This document shows, in pieces, positions 7,635 through 17,515 of a DNA stretch of 36,523 nucleotides. The translations under genes and the position numbers were made by a program. Position 1 is the stretch's first letter, and each line of letters starts with the position of its first letter. This DNA comes from Granulosicoccus sp. Its GTDB lineage: Bacteria; Pseudomonadota; Gammaproteobacteria; Granulosicoccales; Granulosicoccaceae. The notes under the pieces were generated by a model that saw only the letters and a program-made list of their open reading frames with translations, had not been told where the DNA came from and did no database searches. Location: the NCBI GenBank assembly GCA_023300375.1, contig JALZWO010000137.1:1-36523 (forward strand), in the 5' to 3' direction.

Positions 7635-7647
7635 GTCGTAGCAAGAA

Positions 7648-8106
7648 ATGTGGTTTCGAGGCCTCACAAATTTGAGTGTAGATGCGAAAGGTCGCGTTGC
7701 TGTGCCCAAAGATCATAGAGATACTCTTGAAGCCAGTGGAGTCAAAGAATTAGCGGTTACGGCGTCCCCCTCCGGTTGTCTGAATGTGTATTCAAAAGAG
7801 AATTGGTTGGAAATGGAAAAAAAGCTGATGTCGGTGCCCAATGCTGGGTCAAAAGCCGTCCAGCAGCTTCAGCACCTCTACATGGGTTACTGCGAAATTG
7901 TACAACTGGATGGTACCGGAAGACTGAGTCTCACAGCGCCGCAGCGCAAAAAAGCTGGTATTGATCGCAAGGCAATGTGGGTTGGGCAGGGTGACAAATT
8001 TGAAATCTGGGATGAGGTTACCTGGGAAGAAAAATTTGGCAAGCTCGATAGCGAAGAAATTGATTTGTCTGATCTGCCTCCTGAACTAAAAGCGCTCTCG
8101 TTCTGA
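7648..8106 (+). CDS. mraZ: transcriptional regulator MraZ
   Basis: First gene of the dcw cluster; a DNA-binding regulator that in E. coli represses its own operon. The 152-residue product has two SpoVT/AbrB-type half-domains, each with the diagnostic D-x-x-G-R turn: LSVDAKGRVAVPKDHRD (about residues 9-25) and VQLDGTGRLSLTAPQRKKAG (about 89-108). It is cytoplasmic and DNA-associated. The ATG at 7648 lies 12 nt after GGAGG, a slightly long spacing. An array of four GTG boxes in the promoter region is the likely binding site. The stop overlaps the rsmH start (TGATG). Confidence 0.97.
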   Translation: MWFRGLTNLSVDAKGRVAVPKDHRDTLEASGVKELAVTASPSGCLNVYSKENWLEMEKKLMSVPNAGSKAVQQLQHLYMGYCEIVQLDGTGRLSLTAPQRKKAGIDRKAMWVGQGDKFEIWDEVTWEEKFGKLDSEEIDLSDLPPELKALSF

Positions 8107-9056
8107 TGGATACCTCTAGCATCAGTGAGTTGCAGTCAGGCCATATTTCGGTGCTATTGCACGAGGCAGTCGAAGCGTTGACACTGAGCGATGAAGGTCG
8201 CTTTGTAGATGCCACCTACGGCCGAGGCGGCCACAGTCAGTATCTGCTGAGTCAATTAGCCCAAGAGGGTAGCTTGTTAGCAATAGATAGAGACCCAGAG
8301 GCTGTCGCTGACGCCACTGCACGCTTTGCTGATGAGCCCAGATTTACCATGTGCAAAGCAAATTTTGCTGAATTGGAAATGGTGCTGAGTGAGCAAGGCT
8401 GGTTTGGTGAGGTTGATGGTGTGCTTCTTGATCTTGGTGTGTCTTCGCCGCAATTAGACGTCGCAGAGCGCGGCTTTGGTTTTTCGCGCGATGGCGATCT
8501 CGACATGAGAATGGACCCTCAGAACGGGCAAAGTGCAGCGCAGTGGTTATCGCAAGTTGAAGCGCAAGAGCTTGCTGTTGTACTCAAAGAGTATGGTGAC
8601 GAGCGATATGCCAAGCGTATTGCTGCTGCGATTGTGTCTGCTCGCGACGAAATGCCGATAACCCGTACCTTACAACTGGCTGAGATCATAAAGGTTGCTC
8701 ATCCTCGATGGGAACGCCATCATCACCCTGCGACCCGAAGCTTTCAGGCAATACGTATTCAAGTAAATGGTGAATTGGATGCTATTTCTACTGTGCTTGC
8801 AGCCTGTGCCAAGGTGCTTAAGATTGGTGGCAGAGTTGCAGTAATAAGTTTTCACTCCTTAGAAGATCGTATTGCCAAGCGCACATTTCGGCAGCCGATA
8901 CCTGATCCAAGGATTCCACGGCATCTGCCTCAGCCGGCGTCCATGGCACATCCATGGCGTGTTGTAGGCAAGCCAATAAAAGCAGGAAGTGCCGAGCTTG
9001 ACTCTAATCCTCGCGCAAGAAGTGCTGTTTTGCGTGTGGCGGAGAGAGTGCTATGA
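8106..9056 (+). CDS. rsmH: 16S rRNA (cytosine(1402)-N(4))-methyltransferase
   Basis: RsmH (formerly MraW) adds the N4-methyl group to C1402 of 16S rRNA, the same nucleotide whose ribose is methylated by RsmI, encoded about 3 kb upstream. The 316-residue protein shows the family signatures HISVLLHEAVEAL, the SAM-binding VDATYGRGGHSQYLL, GVLLDLGVSSPQLDVAERGF, DGDLDMRMDP and ISFHSLEDRIAKRTFR. It overlaps mraZ by 1 nt and ftsL by 4 nt. Confidence 0.98.
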   Translation: MDTSSISELQSGHISVLLHEAVEALTLSDEGRFVDATYGRGGHSQYLLSQLAQEGSLLAIDRDPEAVADATARFADEPRFTMCKANFAELEMVLSEQGWFGEVDGVLLDLGVSSPQLDVAERGFGFSRDGDLDMRMDPQNGQSAAQWLSQVEAQELAVVLKEYGDERYAKRIAAAIVSARDEMPITRTLQLAEIIKVAHPRWERHHHPATRSFQAIRIQVNGELDAISTVLAACAKVLKIGGRVAVISFHSLEDRIAKRTFRQPIPDPRIPRHLPQPASMAHPWRVVGKPIKAGSAELDSNPRARSAVLRVAERVL

Positions 9057-9322
9057 GTCGCACTATCATGGCGTCATTGGTTCTTGCGGCTTTGTGCTTC
9101 TGTTCAGCACTGGCAGTGGTGTTTTGTAAGCACCTCACGCGTGAGGCATATGCAGAGATCAGTGAAAATCGTACGCTCATTAACGAGCTGGATGTTCAGT
9201 GGAGTCAGTTGCAAATTGAAGAGAGCACATTTTCTTCATATGGTCGTATTGAGCGCCAGGCGCGTGAACGTTTGAATATGAATTTTCCGGGCCTTGAAGG
9301 CTCTGTGATGATTGTGCGCTAA
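9053..9322 (+). CDS. ftsL: cell division protein FtsL (very short cytoplasmic tail)
   Basis: Bitopic inner-membrane protein of the FtsQLB divisome subcomplex, which activates FtsWI. The 89 residues comprise a 4-6 residue cytoplasmic N-terminus, one membrane helix at about residues 5-25 (with Cys residues in AALCFCSALAVVFCKH), and a periplasmic coiled coil with the family pattern LDVQWSQLQIEESTFSSYGRIERQARERLNM. The ATG at 9053 has GGAG 8 nt upstream and overlaps the rsmH stop. The frame upstream reaches a stop at 9005 with no usable start codon, so the short tail is real. E. coli FtsL is 121 residues with a tail of over 30. Confidence 0.93.
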   Translation: MSRTIMASLVLAALCFCSALAVVFCKHLTREAYAEISENRTLINELDVQWSQLQIEESTFSSYGRIERQARERLNMNFPGLEGSVMIVR

Positions 9323-9324
9323 CC

Positions 9325-11043
9325 ATGGTTACTTCAAAAACAAATCAATGGTCTTGGCGTCGAAGTGTCGTTACCGTTGGCTTTTGTACATTAGCGGTGG
9401 TGCTCTTGGTGCGTGCCGTTCAATTGCAAGTTGTCCAAAGCGAGTTTTATCAGGAGCAAGGTGCAAACCGTCACTTGCGAACGGTAGAAATTCCAGCGCA
9501 TCGTGGTGATGTATTTGATCGCAATGGCGACCCTCTTGCGATAAGCACGCCAATCGATTCGTTTTTTGGAGTTCCATCTGATCTTGCGAAAGAGCCTCAG
9601 AAGTTACAAGAAGCTGCGCAATTGCTGGATATTGATGCAAACAGATTGCAAGCGCGCGTCAATAGAGCGGTGAGTCAAAAACGAGGGTTTATGTATGTAA
9701 AACGACACGTGTTGCCCGATGTGGTTGCGCGTGTAAAGGCATTAAAGCTCAAGGGGCTTGATGTTCAGCGAGAGTATCGCCGTTATTACCCAAGTAGCGC
9801 CGCTGCATCACAAATTGTAGGTTTTACCAATATAGATGATCAAGGCCAGGAAGGCCTAGAGATGGCATACGACACTTGGTTGTCAGGTGATGCCGGTGCG
9901 CGTCGTCTCGTTCAAGATCGAACTGGTCGTGAAATTGCCGGTATGGATGTTCTCGCACCAGCGGTGGCTGGCAAGAGTCTGGCCTTGAGCATTGATAGCA
10001 AGCTTCAGTACTTCGCCGATAAAGCATTACGCGAAGCTATCGACACACATGATGCCGAGAGTGGTTCAGTTGTTGTGCTTGATGTTCAGACAGGGGAAGT
10101 GATGGGTATGGTTAATTATCCGAGTTATAACCCTAACAATATCAGCGACAGAGTGGGTGGACAACAACGCAATCGTGCCGTGACAGATGTATTCGAGCCA
10201 GGTTCAACGATGAAGCCATTCACCATTGCAGCCGCGCTCGAGTCGGGTGATTTCAAGCCAGAGAGCATTGTTCATACATCTCCCGGTAGATACCAGATTG
10301 GTAAGTATGAAATCAGTGATTTCAAAGATTATGGTTGGTTAGACCTCAAAGGCATTGTGACCAAATCAAGCAATGTAGGGATCAGCAAAATTGCGGGTCA
10401 ATTAGAGCCTGAACAAATGTGGTCGGTGTTTGATACGTTCGGGTTTGGTCATCCTACGGGTAGCGAATTTCCAGGTGAAGTGGCTGGATATTTTAATCAC
10501 TCAACGCTATGGCATCGCTCCGAACAAGCGAGTTTGTCTTTTGGATACAGTCTTTCTGTCACGGCATTGCAGCTTGTTCGCGCCTACGCTGCGCTTGCAA
10601 ATGAGGGCATCATGCCAGCGGTGTCTTTTATCAAGGATGAAAGCGATGAGGCTGGAAAGCGAGTCATTGATCGTTACATTGCTGCAGACATAAAAATCAT
10701 GCTTGAATCTGCGGTGACTAACGGCTCTGGCAAACTTGCAAAAGTGCCAGGCTATACGGTCGCTGGCAAAACAGGTACTGCACATCGTTCACAATCGGGC
10801 GGATACGCTGAAGATCGTTATGCCTCTTTGTTTGCAGGTTTCGCTCCGGTCGATAATCCGCGTTTGGCAGCTGTTGTCGTTGTGCATGATCCAAAGGCGG
10901 GTGAGCATTTTGGTGGTGCAGTAGCAGCGCCTGTATTTGCAGAAGTTATGTCTCATGCATTGCGACTGATGGGCGTTGAGCCAGATGATGTTGATGGCGA
11001 GAGAGCTCAGGTGCATATGAAAGCACCTGGAGAGCGATCGTGA
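9325..11043 (+). CDS. ftsI: septal peptidoglycan transpeptidase FtsI (PBP3)
   Basis: Class B penicillin-binding protein that cross-links septal peptidoglycan together with the glycosyltransferase FtsW. The 572-residue protein has a short cytoplasmic N-terminus, one membrane anchor at about 15-34, the non-penicillin-binding domain with RGDVFDRNGDPLAIST, and the transpeptidase domain with all three catalytic motifs: S294-T-M-K297, S348-S-N350 and K482-T-G484. It starts 2 nt after the ftsL stop, has no strong ribosome-binding sequence of its own, and so probably depends on coupling to ftsL. The stop overlaps the murE GTG start. Length and motifs look intact. Confidence 0.98.
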   Translation: MVTSKTNQWSWRRSVVTVGFCTLAVVLLVRAVQLQVVQSEFYQEQGANRHLRTVEIPAHRGDVFDRNGDPLAISTPIDSFFGVPSDLAKEPQKLQEAAQLLDIDANRLQARVNRAVSQKRGFMYVKRHVLPDVVARVKALKLKGLDVQREYRRYYPSSAAASQIVGFTNIDDQGQEGLEMAYDTWLSGDAGARRLVQDRTGREIAGMDVLAPAVAGKSLALSIDSKLQYFADKALREAIDTHDAESGSVVVLDVQTGEVMGMVNYPSYNPNNISDRVGGQQRNRAVTDVFEPGSTMKPFTIAAALESGDFKPESIVHTSPGRYQIGKYEISDFKDYGWLDLKGIVTKSSNVGISKIAGQLEPEQMWSVFDTFGFGHPTGSEFPGEVAGYFNHSTLWHRSEQASLSFGYSLSVTALQLVRAYAALANEGIMPAVSFIKDESDEAGKRVIDRYIAADIKIMLESAVTNGSGKLAKVPGYTVAGKTGTAHRSQSGGYAEDRYASLFAGFAPVDNPRLAAVVVVHDPKAGEHFGGAVAAPVFAEVMSHALRLMGVEPDDVDGERAQVHMKAPGERS

Positions 11044-12548
11044 ATGTCGCTACTGATTGGTTGCTCGACTCATTGATGAGTCCGTGGGTTGAACACACTG
11101 TACCCGCTGTCAAGGTTTGTGGGATAAATCTCGATAGCCGATTAGTCAGCAAGGGTGATTTGTATCTGGCTGTGGCGGGAAGTAGCACACACGGTATTCA
11201 CTACGCTATTCAAGCAGTCACTGCTGGAGCAGTAGCTGTTGCTTTATCTGCATCTGAAGCTGCCAGTTTTAGTGTCATTATTGAGCAGCTGCAACAGCGT
11301 GATGTGCCTGTGTTAGTGGTCAATGAGCTTGAACTTCACACTAGCGCTATCGCATCGCGTTTTTATAACAATCCTGATCAGTCTATGAAGCTGATTGCGG
11401 TGACTGGCACTGATGGTAAGACGTCGGTATGCCGATTCATATCACAAGCGTTGCGTGCTAATAATTCTGTTTGTGGCTACATCGGTACGCTAGGCTGGGG
11501 GCTTGGCGACGTTCTTAACGAAACCGCACTTACAACGCCTGATGGTGTGACGTTGCGGCGCATGTTGGCCACGCTGCGAGATCAGGGTGCACAATATGTA
11601 GCGCTTGAAGCCTCCTCGCACGGCATCGCTGAAGGCCGACTAAATAATTTATCCATAGATGTGGCTGTGCTTACTAACCTTGGCCGTGATCACCTCGATT
11701 ATCACATCACAGAAGAGGCTTATCGTGCAGCCAAAGAGCAATTGTTTGATTGGAAAGGATTGCAATCAGCGGTATTAAATGCAGATGATGTAATGGGACG
11801 TGGTTTGTTAGAGCGTTTGTCGGCTCCTCAGTGTGTTGCTTACTCATCTGGTGGGAAGCAATCGTTGCTTGGGGCTGCAACGGTACTTGCGTGCAACGTC
11901 CAAACTCATGATTCAGGTTTAACATTCGAGCTTGTTGAAAATGCGGATAGGTTCTCAGTTTCAAGCAGGTTGCTCGGTAGATTCAACGTGGACAACCTGC
12001 TGGCTTGTTATGCGTGTTTACGTGCATGTGGAGTGGCAGCTAACGATGCCTGTCACGGCATTGAGCAAGCAATGCCAGTTGCGGGGCGGATGGAGCGTCT
12101 AGGTGGCGGTCAACAGCCCACTGTTGTTATTGATTATTGCCACACACCAGGTGCTCTGCAAGTGGCGATTGAAGCTACCCGCGCACATTGCGCCAAATCT
12201 CTCTGGGTGGTTTTTGGTTGTGGTGGTGATCGAGATACCGGCAAGCGTATCCCTATGGCAAAAGCTGCCGAGGCTGCTGATCGAATAATTCTCACGGATG
12301 ACAACCCACGAACAGAGAATTCAAGCTCGATCATTGAGCAAGTCATGTCAGGATTCACTCAGCCCGCATCAGTCACAGTTATCAGTGATCGTGAGCAGGC
12401 CATTCGCTATGCCTTAGTGAACGCTACTAAGGGTGATTTGATTCTTGTTGCTGGCAAGGGGCATGAGGATTACCAGATCGTAGGCACCGAAAGACTTCAG
12501 TTCAGTGACCGTGAAGTCTCTTTGGCAGCGTTGGAGCTTGCGTCATGA
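11040..12548 (+). CDS. murE: UDP-MurNAc-L-Ala-D-Glu:meso-diaminopimelate ligase
   Basis: ATP-dependent cytoplasmic ligase adding the third stem-peptide residue. The 502-residue product has the Mur N-terminal domain, the ATP-binding loop TGTDGKT (K127), the central LEASSHGIAEGRL and LTNLGRDHLDYH segments, and a C-terminal domain with GCGGDRDTGKR. The D421-N-P-R424 motif is the recognised marker of meso-DAP-specific MurE, as opposed to the Lys enzymes. Translation starts at GTG 11040, overlapping the ftsI stop by 4 nt (GTGA); the ATG at 11044 is out of frame. It overlaps murF by 4 nt. Confidence 0.98.
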   Translation: MNVATDWLLDSLMSPWVEHTVPAVKVCGINLDSRLVSKGDLYLAVAGSSTHGIHYAIQAVTAGAVAVALSASEAASFSVIIEQLQQRDVPVLVVNELELHTSAIASRFYNNPDQSMKLIAVTGTDGKTSVCRFISQALRANNSVCGYIGTLGWGLGDVLNETALTTPDGVTLRRMLATLRDQGAQYVALEASSHGIAEGRLNNLSIDVAVLTNLGRDHLDYHITEEAYRAAKEQLFDWKGLQSAVLNADDVMGRGLLERLSAPQCVAYSSGGKQSLLGAATVLACNVQTHDSGLTFELVENADRFSVSSRLLGRFNVDNLLACYACLRACGVAANDACHGIEQAMPVAGRMERLGGGQQPTVVIDYCHTPGALQVAIEATRAHCAKSLWVVFGCGGDRDTGKRIPMAKAAEAADRIILTDDNPRTENSSSIIEQVMSGFTQPASVTVISDREQAIRYALVNATKGDLILVAGKGHEDYQIVGTERLQFSDREVSLAALELAS

Positions 12549-13918
12549 GCTTCTCTCTAAGGTTGCAAGATTGTGTGGCATCACTAGACGCAGAATTGAA
12601 AGGCGCTAACGCTATCGTTAGTGGTGTCAGTATTGACACTCGCACGCTGCAAGTCGGTGACATGTATGTGGCTATTGTTGGTGAGCGCTTTAATGGACAT
12701 GATTTTGTTCAAGCCGCTGAGGATGCTGGTGCTTTGGCTATTGTCTGCAGTGAGGATGTTAGTAGTGGGCTTCCTTGCTTAAAAGTGGCTGATACCACAG
12801 CAGCATTAGGCCAACTTGGTAAATTATGGGCGAGTCAATTTGCCATTCCTACCATTGCTGTTACTGGCAGTAACGGTAAGACAACAGTCAAGCAAATTGT
12901 GACAGGCATTTTGCAGCAGTTAGGTCCTGTGTTGTCTACGAAAGGCAACTTCAACAATGAAATTGGCGTTCCATTGACACTGTTGGCAATGCGTCGAGAG
13001 CATCTTTATGCGGTTATTGAAATGGGCGCAAGCCGTGCTGGTGATATTGCTACGCTGGTAGCGCTCGTTAACTCTGATGTTGCCGTTGTCACAAATATAG
13101 GTACAGCGCATCTTGAAGGGTTTGGCAGTGTGGAAGGCATAGCTTCTGCAAAGTCTGAAATTTATAGTGGTCTCAAGTCAGATGGATATGCGGTAATCAA
13201 TGCAGACGACCGTTTTGCTGATGTCATGCGCAATGCATCCACACACTGTCAGGTGAGGCAGTTTGGTCGTGGTGAAGACGCCAGTGTGCGTGGATTGCCC
13301 GGCAAAGAATTGGTTATTGAAACCATGCGCAGCTCGTTCTCACCGCAGTTTGCACTTGAGGGTGAGCACAACATCATGAATGTACTGGCGGCGGTAGCTG
13401 CTGTGCAATGTCTGGATGTGGAGGTTGATGTCATCACCGCAGGACTGGCTACGATTAAACCGGTACCGGGGCGGCTTGAGCGAAAACAAGGCTTGAATGG
13501 CTCTGTGATCATTGATGACAGTTATAACGCCAGTCCTGATTCTGTGCGTTCTGCGATAGCTGTGTTAGCGGGTTATTCTGGCAAGCGATACCTTGTGCTG
13601 GGCGATATGGCAGAGCTGGGGCCAACATCCAGCAGACTGCATAAAGACATAGGCAAGTATGCAAAGGCTCAGGGAATAGATGGTCTTTGGACAGTTGGAG
13701 TGTTGTCAGCATTTATTCAACATGCGTACAAGTTAAGCGGCGATGAGCATTACTCAATACAGGGTGATCATTTTAGTGACCAAGACGCACTGGTAAAAGA
13801 TATTAACCAACAGCTAGATAATGACGTCACTGTACTGGTCAAAGGGTCACGCAGCACAGTTATGGAGAATGTTGTCAATCAATTGCTGGCAATTTCCCCT
13901 GTGGAGCTGCTCTCATGA
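12545..13918 (+). CDS. murF: UDP-MurNAc-tripeptide:D-Ala-D-Ala ligase
   Basis: Adds the D-Ala-D-Ala dipeptide made by Ddl to the UDP-MurNAc-tripeptide, finishing the cytoplasmic stem peptide. The 457-residue protein has [19 protein letters not shown] near the N-terminus, the ATP loop T107-G-S-N-G-K112-[26 protein letters not shown] and [15 protein letters not shown], plus a C-terminal domain with [14 protein letters not shown] and VLGDMAELG. All are standard MurF features. It overlaps murE and mraY by 4 nt each (ATGA type). Confidence 0.98.
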   Translation: MSFSLRLQDCVASLDAELKGANAIVSGVSIDTRTLQVGDMYVAIVGERFNGHDFVQAAEDAGALAIVCSEDVSSGLPCLKVADTTAALGQLGKLWASQFAIPTIAVTGSNGKTTVKQIVTGILQQLGPVLSTKGNFNNEIGVPLTLLAMRREHLYAVIEMGASRAGDIATLVALVNSDVAVVTNIGTAHLEGFGSVEGIASAKSEIYSGLKSDGYAVINADDRFADVMRNASTHCQVRQFGRGEDASVRGLPGKELVIETMRSSFSPQFALEGEHNIMNVLAAVAAVQCLDVEVDVITAGLATIKPVPGRLERKQGLNGSVIIDDSYNASPDSVRSAIAVLAGYSGKRYLVLGDMAELGPTSSRLHKDIGKYAKAQGIDGLWTVGVLSAFIQHAYKLSGDEHYSIQGDHFSDQDALVKDINQQLDNDVTVLVKGSRSTVMENVVNQLLAISPVELLS

Positions 13919-14997
13919 TGCTGCTGATTAGTGACTGGTTAGCCAGCATAGATTCTGGTTTTGAAGTGGTTCGTTACATAACGCTACGCGCTATTTTTGC
14001 GGCATTAACGGCGTTGATTATCTGCTTAATCGTCGGACCGCGGCTGATTGCTTGGCTAACATCTGCAAAGATTGGTCAGTCGGTAAGAGATGATGGTCCA
14101 CAATCACATAAGGTCAAGCAAGGTACACCAACAATGGGTGGTGCCATGATCATCGTGGCGGTTGCATTCAGTACACTGATTTGGTCCGATCTTGCAGTAC
14201 GTCAGGTTTGGATCGTATTGTTTGTCACTATTGGCTTTGGTGGTATTGGCTGGGTTGATGATTACCGCAAGGTTGTATTGTCAAATTCTGTAGGTCTGAC
14301 AGCTCGAGAGAAGCTGATTGGGCAAACAGTTATTGCTGGTGTTGCCGTTCTTATGTTGTATGTGACTGCCACCGAGCGTGTTGAATTGGAGTTGGTTGTA
14401 CCGTTCTTTAAAGAGGCTGTTGTGTATCTTGGCTGGCTGTTTATACCGTTTGCTTTTCTAGTCGTTGTAGGCAGTAGCAACGCGGTTAATCTCACGGATG
14501 GTTTGGATGGCTTGGCTATTTTGCCCTCTGTCATGGTAGCGGCAGGTCTGGCTCTCATCGCTTATCTGTCAGGGCACGCCATATTTGCAGATTATCTGAA
14601 TATTCCGAACGTTAAGGGCGCTGGTGAATTAACTGTATTTTGTAGTGCTTTAATGGGTGCTGGTCTTGGGTTTTTATGGTTCAACACTTACCCAGCCCAA
14701 GTATTTATGGGTGATGTTGGTGCGTTGAGCATTGGTGCGGCATTAGGAATTGTGGCTGTTATGGTACGTCAGGAGCTCGTGCTTTTTATCATGGGCGGGA
14801 TCTTTGTACTGGAAGCAGTTTCCGTGATCTTGCAAGTTGGCTCTTATAAGCTGACTGGCAAGCGAATATTTCGTATGGCTCCTATTCACCACCATTTCGA
14901 ACTTAAAGGCTGGCCAGAGCCGCGGATCATCGTGCGCTTTTGGATTATTACTGTCATTCTTGTACTGGTGGGTCTGTCCACCTTGAAGATACGCTGA
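13915..14997 (+). CDS. mraY: phospho-MurNAc-pentapeptide translocase (lipid I synthase)
   Basis: Integral inner-membrane enzyme moving phospho-MurNAc-pentapeptide to undecaprenyl phosphate, giving lipid I. The 360-residue product has about ten hydrophobic segments and the catalytic signatures D115-D116-Y-R-K, N192-L-T-D-G-L-D198-G and the histidine triplet 325-327 in [13 protein letters not shown]. Two ATGs in tandem (13915, 13918) could start it; the first overlaps the murF stop. It shares 1 nt with murD. Confidence 0.98.
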   Translation: MMLLISDWLASIDSGFEVVRYITLRAIFAALTALIICLIVGPRLIAWLTSAKIGQSVRDDGPQSHKVKQGTPTMGGAMIIVAVAFSTLIWSDLAVRQVWIVLFVTIGFGGIGWVDDYRKVVLSNSVGLTAREKLIGQTVIAGVAVLMLYVTATERVELELVVPFFKEAVVYLGWLFIPFAFLVVVGSSNAVNLTDGLDGLAILPSVMVAAGLALIAYLSGHAIFADYLNIPNVKGAGELTVFCSALMGAGLGFLWFNTYPAQVFMGDVGALSIGAALGIVAVMVRQELVLFIMGGIFVLEAVSVILQVGSYKLTGKRIFRMAPIHHHFELKGWPEPRIIVRFWIITVILVLVGLSTLKIR

Positions 14998-16307
14998 TGA
15001 AAATTAGCGATATCATTCAAAAGCGTGTACTGGTTGCCGGTCTTGGAGTTACAGGTCTTTCGGTGGTGAAGTATTTGCTTCGCACTAGTGTAGATTTCGA
15101 CATTGCTGATGAGCGTGATGCACATCAGAGCATCGGTATCCATAACAAAAATGTACAACGCCACACGCAATTCTCTGCAGAGCTGTTCTGCAGCTTTGAC
15201 ATTATTGTCCTAAGCCCAGGGATTGCCCGTGCTCATCCTGCAGTTGCAGCGGCATTGCAGGCAGGTGTGGATGTGATTGGCGATATCGAACTGTTTGCTG
15301 ATGCGGTCGATGTGCCTGTTATCGCTGTAACAGGCTCCAACGGAAAAAGTACGGTTGTTGCCTGGTTAACCGATGTGGTTAACGAGTGTGGAACCCGTGC
15401 GATCGCTTGCGGCAACATTGGTGAGCCGGCATTAGATGCGTTGCTGGGCGATGCTCAGGTGTTGGTTCTTGAACTCTCCAGTTATCAGTTGGAGTCCACT
15501 CGTTCGTTGCGTCCAATAGCTGCTACCGTGCTCAATGTTTCCGAAGATCATCTTGATAGGTACGACGACATTGAACAGTACGCAGCAACTAAGCGGCGGA
15601 TCTATGAAAATGCGGAATACTGCCTTGCCAATTACGATGATGTGCGCACTTGGCCACAGCCTGCTGAAAATTTTTCGTGTGATTTCTTTTCTGTTAGTAC
15701 AACTGACAGTGGCTCGAAAGAAGAGTCAACAGCTCGTTGGCAAAGGGCTCTGGTTGCTGATGTATCTCTGGCTGTTCCAGGTGATCACAATAAATCTAAT
15801 GCACTCGTTGTGCTTGCCTTGTCGTCAGTATTGAACTTGTGTATTGAGCGCTGTATTAGCGCGCTTGGCAAATTTGGTGGCTTGGCTCATCGCAGTCAAT
15901 TCGTTGTTGAAGCGGCTGGGGTGCGTTGGTTTAACGATTCTAAAGGCACCAATGTTGATGCCTGCGAGAAGGCGATAGTTGCCATGGGCAGTCCAGTCAT
16001 ACTCATCGCTGGTGGCATAGCGAAGGGCGCTGACTTTACGACCTTGCAAGCAACGATGAAGGAGCATGTGAAATTGTTGCTGCTATTGGGACAAGACAAA
16101 CAAACAATCGCTGCAGATTTGCAAGGTAGTGCGGAGATTCAAATCGTCGATACACTGCATGAAGCAGTAACCACTGCACATCAGTGTGCTGTATCGGGAG
16201 ATGCAGTTCTGTTGTCACCGGCGTGTGCCAGTTTCGATATGTTTGATAATTTTGAGCATCGTGGCGAACAATTTGTCGCAGCTGTCAATGAGGTACTGGC
16301 CGCATGA
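14997..16307 (+). CDS. murD: UDP-MurNAc-L-alanine:D-glutamate ligase
   Basis: ATP-dependent ligase adding D-Glu as the second stem-peptide residue. Starting at the ATG at 14997, which overlaps the mraY stop (TGATG), the protein has 436 residues, matching the family. It shows the N-terminal dinucleotide-like fold RVLVAGLGVTGLSVVKYLL, LSPGIARAHP, the ATP loop T112-G-S-N-G-K117-S-T, GNIGEPALD, LELSSYQLE, LNVSEDHLDRYD and FNDSKGTNVDA. The frame extends upstream to 14940 but that part lies inside mraY and lacks homology. It overlaps ftsW by 4 nt. Confidence 0.97.
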   Translation: MKISDIIQKRVLVAGLGVTGLSVVKYLLRTSVDFDIADERDAHQSIGIHNKNVQRHTQFSAELFCSFDIIVLSPGIARAHPAVAAALQAGVDVIGDIELFADAVDVPVIAVTGSNGKSTVVAWLTDVVNECGTRAIACGNIGEPALDALLGDAQVLVLELSSYQLESTRSLRPIAATVLNVSEDHLDRYDDIEQYAATKRRIYENAEYCLANYDDVRTWPQPAENFSCDFFSVSTTDSGSKEESTARWQRALVADVSLAVPGDHNKSNALVVLALSSVLNLCIERCISALGKFGGLAHRSQFVVEAAGVRWFNDSKGTNVDACEKAIVAMGSPVILIAGGIAKGADFTTLQATMKEHVKLLLLLGQDKQTIAADLQGSAEIQIVDTLHEAVTTAHQCAVSGDAVLLSPACASFDMFDNFEHRGEQFVAAVNEVLAA

Positions 16308-17515
16308 GTGCCGTAATCTCAAGAGTGGCTAAGGCCCGAGTGTCGACGGTCAGACTGCATCGCGGTTCAAAATTTTCAGATCATGCATTGCTCGTGAGCA
16401 TACTGGTGCTTGCCTTGTTTGGTGCAGTCATGATTGCATCTGCTTCTATGGCTTTTGCCCAGCGAACGTATCTGTCACCGTTTTACTTCGTGACCAGACA
16501 AGTTATGTTTTTAGGGGTTGGGTGTCTATTTGGCGTACTCGCCTTTCAAGTACCTTTATCGTTATGGGAAAAATATGGGCCACATCTGATCTTGGTTTCC
16601 ATTCTAGGATTAGTATTGGTGTTGGTGCCTTTTATTGGTGTGAAAGTTAATGGAAGTCGGCGCTGGATAGACTTAGGCTTTTTTACGATCCAAGTGTCAG
16701 AAACAGTCAAGCTTTTTGTCGTTGTCTACCTGGCTGGATACTTGGTACGCCGAGGTCATCTAGTGCAGACCACGTTTGGTGGTTCTGGTAGAGCATTACT
16801 GCTAGTAACATTTGCCTGTTTCTTGTTAATACTTGAACCTGATTTTGGTGCGGCTGTGGTTATTGCGGTAACTGCCTCACTGATGCTTTTCGTTGCCGGC
16901 GTAAAGTTCTCTCAATTCGCTTGTCTGATTGGGGCACTTGGCGCTATATGCGCGTCTCTAGTGATATGGAGTCCTTATCGCCTAGAGCGTTTGGTCAGTT
17001 TCACGGATCCGTTTAAAGATGCCTATGAGTCAGGCTATCAGTTAACTCAGTCGCTTATTGCTATTGGTATGGGCGGTATCAGTGGAGTTGGATTTGGTAA
17101 TAGTGTACAAAAAATGCATTTTCTACCCGAGGCACACACTGATTTTCTATTCGCTGTTTTGAGTGAAGAGTTAGGGCTGATCGGCATCATTTTTACGATC
17201 AGCTTATATGTGTTTATAGTGTCTCGTTGCTTCTATCTATCGAAAAAGGCGGAAGCTCAGGGAAATGGTTTCGCTAGTTATATCGCATTGGGTATTGGTA
17301 TCTGGATCGGTTTACAGTCATTTATCAATATGGGTGTCAGCATGGGTGTTTTGCCAACCAAAGGCATCACACTGCCATTAATGAGCTACGGTGGAAGTAG
17401 TGCAGTTGTGTTTGCCATTACGTTTGGCTTGTTGTTGCGTGTGGAATGGGAGTTAGCTCAACGTGAGCGCCTTGCTTTGCATGTGGGCGATGCACTTCAG
17501 GAGGCTTACCCATGA
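16304..17515 (+). CDS. ftsW: septal peptidoglycan glycosyltransferase FtsW
   Basis: SEDS-family polytopic membrane glycosyltransferase that polymerises lipid II at the septum with FtsI. The 403-residue product has about ten membrane segments after a basic cytoplasmic N-terminus of about 28 residues. Conserved SEDS stretches include VNGSRRWIDLGFFTIQVSE, LEPDFGAAVVI, the SPYRLERLVSFTDPFKD to GYQLTQSLIAIGMGGISG loop, FLPEAHTDFLFAVLSEELGL, and the C-terminal LPTKGITLPLMSYGGSS. The Asp of the TDPF loop fits the catalytic region. It overlaps murD and murG by 4 nt each. Confidence 0.97.
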   Translation: MSAVISRVAKARVSTVRLHRGSKFSDHALLVSILVLALFGAVMIASASMAFAQRTYLSPFYFVTRQVMFLGVGCLFGVLAFQVPLSLWEKYGPHLILVSILGLVLVLVPFIGVKVNGSRRWIDLGFFTIQVSETVKLFVVVYLAGYLVRRGHLVQTTFGGSGRALLLVTFACFLLILEPDFGAAVVIAVTASLMLFVAGVKFSQFACLIGALGAICASLVIWSPYRLERLVSFTDPFKDAYESGYQLTQSLIAIGMGGISGVGFGNSVQKMHFLPEAHTDFLFAVLSEELGLIGIIFTISLYVFIVSRCFYLSKKAEAQGNGFASYIALGIGIWIGLQSFINMGVSMGVLPTKGITLPLMSYGGSSAVVFAITFGLLLRVEWELAQRERLALHVGDALQEAYP

